Source: Meandrina meandrites
Lineage: Eukaryota; Cnidaria; Anthozoa; Scleractinia; Meandrinidae
NCBI GenBank assembly: GCA_963693305.1
Contig: OY855906.1
Coordinates: 17,441,661-17,505,660 of the forward strand
Direction: 5' to 3'
Length of the DNA: 64,000 bases
A model generated the notes under the pieces. It ran no database searches. It was given only the letters and a program-made list of their open reading frames with translations, and was not told the DNA's origin. Shown here piece by piece: positions 57,213 through 64,000 of this stretch (position 1 is the first letter of the stretch; every line of letters begins with the position of its first letter). The translations under genes and the position numbers were made by a program.

Positions 57213-60200
57213 CTGTTGAGAACAGAGTTTGAGTTAAGAGCTGATCAAAATTTTGCATTGGATACTTCAGAAACAAAGAGAGTTCTAGATTGCCGGATAG
57301 AATTAGCAACTGTAACGGAAACTAACAGCATCAGTGTAGTAACAACAATATATAAGAAATAAGAGTAACGACAACAATGATAACAAAAATAGACTAACGA
57401 CGACAGTGACAACCCTAACAGCAAGGAAAATGCAGCAGGAACAACAACAGCAACGATAACGACGACGACAGCAACACAGCAGCAACAACACAGATGAGCA
57501 CAATAGCAAGAGGAACGACGACAAAAACGGCAGGAAAAGAAACGCCAGCAGCAGCAACAACCCAACAACAACACCAATGCAAAAAGTTACAGCAGTAGCA
57601 ACAAAAATAACAACAACAACAGAGACAGAAACTTTCAGTTTGCACTCTATCATGTCGTTGTCCAGTTAAGGTTTTTTATTTCTACAAAGTGTCAGCCTTG
57701 TAATTCTTGTCTTTGTATAAGAAGAGATGGCATTCATCTGCCTTGAGACTCCCCTCCCCATCCCCCTCAGTCTGGACGAGCGTTCTCCTCCTCCTCCCGG
57801 TCGGCTTGCCTTGGGACTCCCCTCCCCCTCCACGAGAGTCTGTGGGCCTCATGGTTTTACCAAAAATCCTTACCCATGGTGTTCCGCTGGCGCGCTTCAC
57901 GCGCAGAAGTTCCGCTAACAACAACAACAACAACAACAACAACAGGAAAGTGACAACAACGAAAAGAACATTGACGTGACAACTGCAACAGAAACGGTAC
58001 CAGCAACCACAGTGAGAGTAACAGCAACTAAAGCAGCAACACAACATCAACAACTCACATTAGGCTTGACATTGGTCAGAAATCTTTTCAATGTAAGGGT
58101 ATCAAGCTTTAGAACATTCTTCGGACAAGTATTTAATTAGCACTATTAACCAACTGTTCAATCAGAAGAAGCGCGTACACCAAGCACGTTTATAACAACT
58201 GCTTATTTAATTTTCAATTTATTTATTGAGAGGACCATGATGATTAGCATTGTTTTGTCACTAGGTGTCTAAACAAAACCGCTTTTAACTTTTTTTCTTT
58301 AAATTCAACAACAACTTCAACCAACACTGCAGTGAATAGTCAACACTCTACCTTAATTCGTCGTATTGAACAGTGCTTGTTTCTGTGGAAGACTCTTGCT
58401 TTCCGTCTTCCTCGTCTTCTTCTATTTCATCGTCATCGTTATCATCAACATCGTCATCATCATTATTAATATCATCTTCTTCAGATTGTCTCTTAGCATT
58501 GTCGAGTAAATCCCAAAACTCGCGATCTTCGGCACTCGCATTTCTCGACCCAGTCTTCTCAAGCCACGGTGCTCCGGAAGAGGACTCGCTTGAGTCACCG
58601 CTTTCTGATCGTGCTGTCTTTCTGAAAAACAAACATAAGCCAAGGATACATTCGCAACTTGCAATTATGGGTGTATTCAGGTCACGGCTTATTGAGTTAT
58701 GGAAGTTTGGAGAGCACCAGAGAAACGTGCAAGTTTTCGAAGGCGTTACCATGAGCTTTACAAATGCTCCACCAAGTGCATCAATAACTTGATGATGGAC
58801 AGCGTGTGCAATATATATTATTATAGGAAACTAACGCTTGTGTTTATTAACGTATTTATTTAACGCGAATGGAAGGGCAAAATTTTTCAAATGCGAACAT
58901 GAATATTTTCCTATATTTACGAACGTAAAAGGCAAGCGTACTATTGATAACAACTATACCAAAATGTAATACAAAGAACTGGAGAAATTGTCAGAAGCAA
59001 CGTTCTGTGGTCTTCTGTATGATTAGGTGACGTGCACTCTCGATTGCCTCTGAGGCCCAGTTCGTCGTGCTTCTGCCGTGAAGAACTCAATTCAGGAATA
59101 AAGTTCGACAAAAGCACGGCAGAAGTTCGGCGAAACAATTGAAAGTTCGACAAGTTCTGCCTTGCTACAAGAGTGGTCAGCGATTTAAACGTCGCGCTTC
59201 CACCACGCCAAACAAAATTCATAAATTATATTAATGTATTTTGACGGGATTGCACTCCCGCGGGTAGTTACGAGGAGAATAATGCTGACTAATTGTTGCG
59301 TGGCTACAGTAAATCCTGAATACTTGGCACGACTCTAGCTAGGCTCGAATATCAGCCGCTGTTCGGGGAATGAGCCCGCGCTCCTCCTCGAGGAACAAAG
59401 ACCGTACTCGAGAGAGGAACTGGTTGGGATGACCATTGAATAATGGTCAGGGATTTTCTAGTCAGCAAATCAACTGAACGAGATGGCGCTCACCATTTGT
59501 ATTTCGGTTTCGTGTTATTGTTTTCCGTTGATGAGAGACTGGAACTGGGAAATCGTGCAAATGGTAAGGAAATTTCCGACGTTCCGTTCCGAACGGAAAA
59601 AGAGGAGTATCTCTAGAGGTAGTCCACAATTTCCGAATGGATTTTCCGGAAAATTACTGTTCCATTTGAATTTCACCCGAAATTTCCGGATTTTTGGCTA
59701 AATGGAAAGCACCCCTAATTTCAAATAAGTTCGGCACAGCAGAAGCACGACGTCTGAACTGGGCCTGGATTGCCTCTGAGACGCCAGCGGATCTCCAACC
59801 AGTCAAATTATTCTGCTTTCACTTTTGAATTGTCTTACTAGAAAGTGACGTTTGGGTATAGGCTCCAGAATATTTTTTTGAAATTCGCATTTATTTTCTA
59901 TAATAAAGCATGCCACAACAACTGCGATTTGTGTGACAAAAATAATACATTAGATAGATCAAGAAAAAAAACGCCGCGTTGCAATATTCAAATTAAAACC
60001 CGACATTGTACTTATCTATGCAAAATGTACTAAAAGAAATGAAAGGAAATATAACCACGAGTGAAAACTGAACTGACCCTGTTTCAGCAATACCACATGA
60101 TACGCCATTATTGGAATGCAGCTCCGACGTTTAGTCTTCTTGAGGAGTTATCATAATGAGAGATATCGATGTTATCATGAATCCCAGCACGAATATAAAA

Positions 60201-61733
60201 ATAATAAGATAAACGCACATCATGATTATTTTAATTTTTGAGACGGGCCAGCTTTGCAAGTTTTTTATGCTGATCACTGTTTTAGAACGGCTTCAAACAG
60301 AGTGGAAATAAGACCGAAATAATGAAAACCGGCCTGATAGATGGACCTGATATATATGGTCTGAAAACCTCTGATAGGATATAAGTTACAATGTCCGGAA
60401 TAATCGGCAGAGATAAAGAAGAACGAGTACTCCTCTTCTTATCCAATAAATTAGGCAGCTGTGTTGGTATTTGAGAATTTTTTTCAGATTATCATTTTGC
60501 ATTGGCTCCGCGAGTTTAATCCAGGCTCTATATCGTTACGTAATTTGGAATGATAAAATATATTCCTAAACTTCTCTGAACAGAAAATAACTCACCTATA
60601 CCCTATACAAGGATAGGGTCTAGGAAGGGTGGGTCTAGGTGAAAATTTTTCATTTTATCGTGGCAGGAACTAGCCTGCGAACGCAGACGTTAGTTTTCGG
60701 CGGAGACAAGCGACAGCCGGAAATACGTCTGCGTTCGCAGGCTAGGCAGGAACATAAACTACAGAGATAGCGTGACGGCCAGACAATAAATGCCCTTTGT
60801 TAGTTCTAACTTTTCAATGAATAAAGCTTTTAGAATCAACCGCACGGACCGCTTTCCTTTTTATCAACAAAGGCCACCTGGTTTCCTGGCGAGAAAATTG
60901 AAATCATTGAAATCCAGATTACTTCATTCGGAGGGTCCCGCCAAAGCACAATTATTATTACAGATCACGTTTTTGGAACTCAAAAAAAACTTTCATAATT
61001 CACGTTTCAAACAGTGACAACTGAAATAACGTCCCATGTTAATGGCGTCGTGACAATGAAGGCAGTGTGAAAGCGAGAACTACACATGGATGAGACCATC
61101 CATACTTCTCTCCGGCCAAACTACAATAATCTTTACAAGTGGTTTCGAAAAACCATAAAAATCCTAGACCGTGACAAAAACAAGAACATTTCGTCTTCTG
61201 AGGCGAAATGTGACACAAATAAACAAAAGCGGAACGAAGTCAAAAATTACAAAGAGGCTAGTTTTATGACTACTTCTCAATGACAAGGATGGAAGAACAT
61301 GGAGGAATTCGTCGCGCATTTATAGACCCTGAGATATAAATTATAACTTGATTTTTTATTTGCCAGTATGCCAGTACGTTGTCTATATTTTCAAATAATT
61401 CTATTCATTCCGATGGACTCGCCGCCGGGATTCGTCCGTAGTTCGCTTTGATTTTACCGGTATAAAAACAAAATTCAACAGAGCGAAACACAAGCAAATA
61501 AAATCAGCGATGTGTAGCTATAAACCATTTCAATGAAGTATTTTTGTCTCGAGATTCACTCACCCGTTGGATACACTGAAGTTTGAGTGAAGGAATTCTG
61601 CGTACCTCGAGAAAGTCTCGGATGGCAAACGCATCAAGTTCCTTTCCTTTATCCTTGGCAGCAGCAGTGTGGCGGTGAAACACATCAAGCTTAAAGCCAG
61701 GAAACACAACAGCAGAAACCGTCTGAACTTCAT
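56060..61733 (-). CDS. galactose-3-O-sulfotransferase (Gal3ST family), 3 exons
   Basis: Minus-strand exons 61733-61606, 58621-58352 and 57212-56060 join in frame to 516 residues. Residues 1-27 (MKFRRFLLLCFLALSLM and onward) are a basic-hydrophobic signal anchor, so this is a type II Golgi protein. A stem with an acidic Asp/Glu run follows. The catalytic domain has the 5' PAPS loop FLKTHKTGSS (142-151) and the 3'-phosphate motif ITILRDP (224-230). Downstream are the family blocks FFDLGL and EYFDESLVLLK with FCWDLDDV. These match galactosylceramide and Gal-beta 3-O-sulfotransferases, which transfer sulfate from PAPS to the 3-OH of galactose on glycolipids or glycans. The acceptor cannot be told from sequence. 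At 516 aa it is longer than human members, mostly through the stem. Confidence 0.9.
57213..58351. other. Gal3ST-like intron 2, CAA-rich low complexity
   Basis: 57300-57640 and 57917-58050 are interrupted CAA/CAG-type trinucleotide sequence, with a pure (AAC)n run at 57917-57944. The cysteine- and leucine-rich open frames here are read-through of this repeat and not genes. A CT-rich block with CTCCCCTCCCC words lies at 57748-57835. Confidence 0.7.
58352..58621 (-). CDS. Gal3ST-like exon 2 (stem)
   Basis: The acceptor is GTTTGTTTTTCAG and the donor AAG|GTAGAG. It encodes SESGDSSESSSGAPW, then an acidic run made mainly of Asp and Glu from GAT/GAC/GAA codons, and ends VQYDEL. It sits between membrane anchor and catalytic domain. 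Confidence 0.82.
58622..60661. other. Gal3ST-like intron 1, 3' part
   Basis: Contains an inverted pair of a CAGTTC...CGTCGTGCTTCTGC repeat (59041-59120 and 59725-59790) and the GGAAATTTCC-rich repeat at 59560-59700 that matches 39410-39570 inverted. No extra exon was found. Confidence 0.45.
60662..60753. mobile_element. palindromic MITE, deleted copy with 9-bp TSD
   Basis: The element at 60671-60744 starts TAGCCTGCGAACGCAGACG and ends with the inverse. It equals the 14379-14473 element with about 20-25 bases of the first arm missing. Flanks GGCAGGAAC at 60662-60670 and 60745-60753 are an exact 9-bp target duplication. Confidence 0.88.
61606..61733 (-). CDS. Gal3ST-like exon 1 (signal anchor)
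   Basis: ATG at 61733 with context AAAATGA. It encodes MKFRRFLLLCFLALSLM, CFTATLLL and a basic, polar tail up to SETFS. The donor AG|GTACGC is in phase with exon 2. Confidence 0.82.
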
Positions 61734-62751
61734 TTTCGACTCGCTTCTAAACCGACACTTTGCATGTCGATAGAATCACAGCACCGAACAACAAGGTGTC
61801 GGGTTACTGTGATAATTATTCAACGAGCGATTGCACGCGCGCGTTGTCACATGCAACACGGGGAAATATTAAATAAAAGCGACTGGTTCGTGGATTTCTT
61901 TATTGAATAAATCACCAGTCCGTTGGCATGTACCTGTTTTTAACTCCTTACATGGGGACATGATCTAAATAAGGTAGTTTGGAGTTATTCAGTAAACACT
62001 AGCATGTCTGTTTTGTGCAAAAAAAGAAAAAAAAAAAACGTGAGTATATCCCAATAAAGGCGATTGTTTCCCCAACAATCCTAATTTTAACGCCAGCCTA
62101 ACCCACGCAATTTCATTTCTAGATTGGTAAATTTTTCGTTTAATTTAATAAATATTGGCCAATAAATTTCGCCCTTTTGCCGTAGTACCCGCGGCCTCGC
62201 TAAATGGTTCTGTTTGTGGCCTAAGCAGCAGGTCGATCAGGACAACACTCTTGTTTTTACATTTACTATTTTTTTAGTGGGTAGCACATTTGAGCTAATT
62301 AGGAGAAACTAATTACTGAATGATTGAAAAGGAAACCAAAACATTCTTGCTTGCGGTGTGAATATACGTAGGTCTGCTGCTGAAATACGTTGAAGGAAAC
62401 TTTACTCAAAAAGCTTGACCTCGAGTAAGTCCAAAAAAGACAATTTTTTATATTAAAGGGAGTGCTACCATGAGTTTGCACGACGTTTTGATCTTAAATC
62501 AGTTGAAAATGTCAGGCAGATGTTCAAATTCTACCCTTGTGTTTTCAAAAACTTGCTACAAACTAATAGGCTAATTTCGATTTATTAAAATTCTAACTTG
62601 CCTCGAGGATTGGTGGAAATCCAATCACGGTTGATAGATGAATAATAATATATCATTTTCGTTAATTCCTCAATTGGCCAATTATATAAGTTCCTCTTCC
62701 TTTCGTGTTCTTCCATAAATACCAAACTGAAACAAGATACCCGTGATATAC
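61734..62751. other. intergenic upstream of the sulfotransferase gene
   Basis: Presumed promoter region on the minus strand. The module AATATTGGCCAATAAATTT followed by GCCCTTTTGCCGTAG at 62151-62186 recurs at 62889-62924. No gene was seen. Confidence 0.4.
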
Positions 62752-63213
62752 CGTAAAATTCTGGTTATAAGGCCCCTCCCCCCCTCCGCTTATAAGCGAG
62801 AAACAACAACAACAACAAAATACATCCTACTATAAACCCCTCAGTTTCACATTGTACTGGCCCTGAAGAAGACTAGCTCTGCTAGTTGAAATATTGGCCA
62901 ATAAATTTTGCCCTTTTGCCGTAGCACCAGCCTTGCAATCAATTTGGTTTTATAAACCCCTGGATATAAGCCCCCCTCTGCTGGATGGCAATGCTGAACA
63001 GGGCTAAATGTCAGTGCTTTATTATGACTTTTTAACTTAAAAACGTATTTCAATCAACACTGCCGTGGCTCGTTTCGAAACTTTTTTTTCTTTAGTCCGC
63101 TTATAAGGGTTATAAGCCCCCCCACCCCCTAACATAAGCCCGTCGGCTTATAAGCCCACCCAAAACCCCTTACGAAGTTGTATAAGCCCAGGGCTTATAA
63201 CCAGAATTTTACG
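62752..63213. mobile_element. MITE with CGTAAAATTCTGGTTATAA ends
   Basis: CGTAAAATTCTGGTTATAA at the left and TTATAACCAGAATTTTACG at the right are exact inverted repeats. The interior repeats TTATAAG and C runs (GCTTATAAGCCCCCC). It carries the CCTGAAGAAGACTAGCTCTG module with the ATATTGGCCAATAAATTT word also found at 62151. Confidence 0.75.
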
Positions 63214-63394
63214 CTAGCCGCCGATTTGTTGTGTTAGCATATAATGTAGATGAGGTTTATTCTTAAGATTACTACAAGCAAGGTATTCTAAGCCATTCTG
63301 GGTAACTTAAGATGACAAACAATACTGCAAGGCTGATCGTACTACATAAAAAGTAAACTTTGTGAGACACCAACACGACTAGAACCGATATAGT

Positions 63395-63841
63395 GGGATT
63401 GCAACCCGGGGGGGGTACTCCCATATATGGGCTATATAGGTATGTGCCGCGGGATAGGGTATGTTTTTTGAGGTTCTCGGTCCTTAAATAGGGTATCACT
63501 TTTGTTCCTTTTGGCATTGTGTTCCCGGTGTGATCCTTAGATAGGGTACCTAAATTCTATCAGCTCAAATAAACGCCCAGCTAAACGAAAAAAAAAATGG
63601 TCTGTTAAAACTGAAGCGATTTTGAAAGATTTGAGCTTTGCCGTGCGCGGTTAGCCGTTATTTGAGTCGTCACGCAATGCTTCTCTTCCCCTTGAATAGG
63701 GTGTCAATTTTCAGGTTTGGGCCTTAGAAAGGGTATTAATTTTCGTTTTCTTTATCCTTAAATAGGGTCAGGGTTTGAGAACGTTCGCGGCACACCCCTA
63801 TCCGAAATTTAGGGGAGTATCCCCCCCAGGGGATTGCAACC
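63395..63841. mobile_element. G-run MITE, copy 2, with 9-bp TSD
   Basis: The element at about 63405-63830 has ends CCCGGGGGGGGTACTCCC and GGGAGTATCCCCCCCAGG. Flanking GGATTGCAA at 63396-63404 and 63831-63839 is a 9-bp target duplication, and the shared word extends to 12 bp if end bases are ambiguous. It is colinear with copy 1 at 1074-1520. Confidence 0.85.
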
Positions 63842-64000
63842 GTGGGACAGCTGTTTCGTTCTTTTTGGACCTCGTCAGCACGGTGTAGCAAATCTAAATA
63901 ACGCCAGCGAAAGAGTCAACGCAAATAGATTGCCCAATGTACACTATATCAAGTTCCGTACTTTGAACTCACTTGTCCCCCGAATCACGCACTGCCACAT
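63842..64000. other. window end, nothing recognised
   Basis: No feature can be supported in the last 160 bp. Confidence 0.3.

Noticed and set aside
57245..57653. Cysteine/leucine-rich minus-strand frames resembling membrane proteins
   Set aside because: They are translations of an interrupted CAA trinucleotide repeat in the sulfotransferase intron.
1..64000. CRISPR arrays, bacterial operons or prophage
   Set aside because: No evenly spaced direct repeats with unique spacers, no ribosome-binding-site-driven gene runs, and the genes are spliced animal families.

Overview
The window looks like nuclear DNA of an anthozoan cnidarian, most likely a reef-building coral. The genes are split by GT-AG introns, the intergenic and intronic DNA is AT-rich and packed with short non-autonomous elements (tRNA-headed SINEs, foldback MITEs, 5'-truncated LINE ends), and the gene products are animal families. 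The clade call is inference from gene content and repeat style. No species can be named from the sequence alone.

Four protein-coding genes are supported. (1) Plus strand, 11410-33816: an 11-exon actin filament-associated protein 1-like (AFAP1-like) gene. Every splice phase matches and the product is 1301 aa: an N-terminal helix, PH domain 1, PH domain 2, a tyrosine/proline motif region, an F5/8C (discoidin) domain and a C-terminal coiled coil. (2) Plus strand, 37986-39047: an intronless ADPRM-type metallophosphoesterase (Mn-dependent ADP-ribose/CDP-alcohol diphosphatase). (3) Minus strand, 52105-43925: a five-exon gene, most of it in frames with no long ATG-started ORF, encoding a 308-aa protein with an N-myristoylation/palmitoylation signal and one SH2 domain. 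The SH2 domain lacks the phosphotyrosine-binding arginine. (4) Minus strand, 61733-56060: a three-exon galactose-3-O-sulfotransferase (Gal3ST/cerebroside sulfotransferase family), a type II Golgi enzyme with an unusually acidic stem.

Layout: 1-11.4 kb is intergenic, with many repeats, a nested DNA element plus SINE, and a diverged duplicated block carrying CRE-like sites upstream of the AFAP1-like gene. 11.4-33.8 kb is the AFAP1-like gene, whose introns hold foldback elements. 34-38 kb is its 3' flank and the ADPRM promoter. 39-43.9 kb is repeat-rich intergenic DNA. 43.9-52.1 kb is the SH2 gene, with a SINE and a LINE end in one intron. 52.1-56 kb is intergenic MITE and LINE remnants. 56.1-61.7 kb is the sulfotransferase gene. 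61.7-64 kb is intergenic and carries a second copy of the G-run MITE seen at 1.1 kb.

The genes do not form an operon-like unit. A thematic link is possible but is only inference: AFAP1-family proteins act as adaptors between Src-type kinases and actin, and the SH2 gene encodes a membrane-targeted adaptor-like protein. The most novel-looking items are the arginine-less myristoylated SH2 protein, the F5/8C domain inside an AFAP1-like protein, and a 95-bp near-perfect palindromic MITE with 9-bp target duplications.
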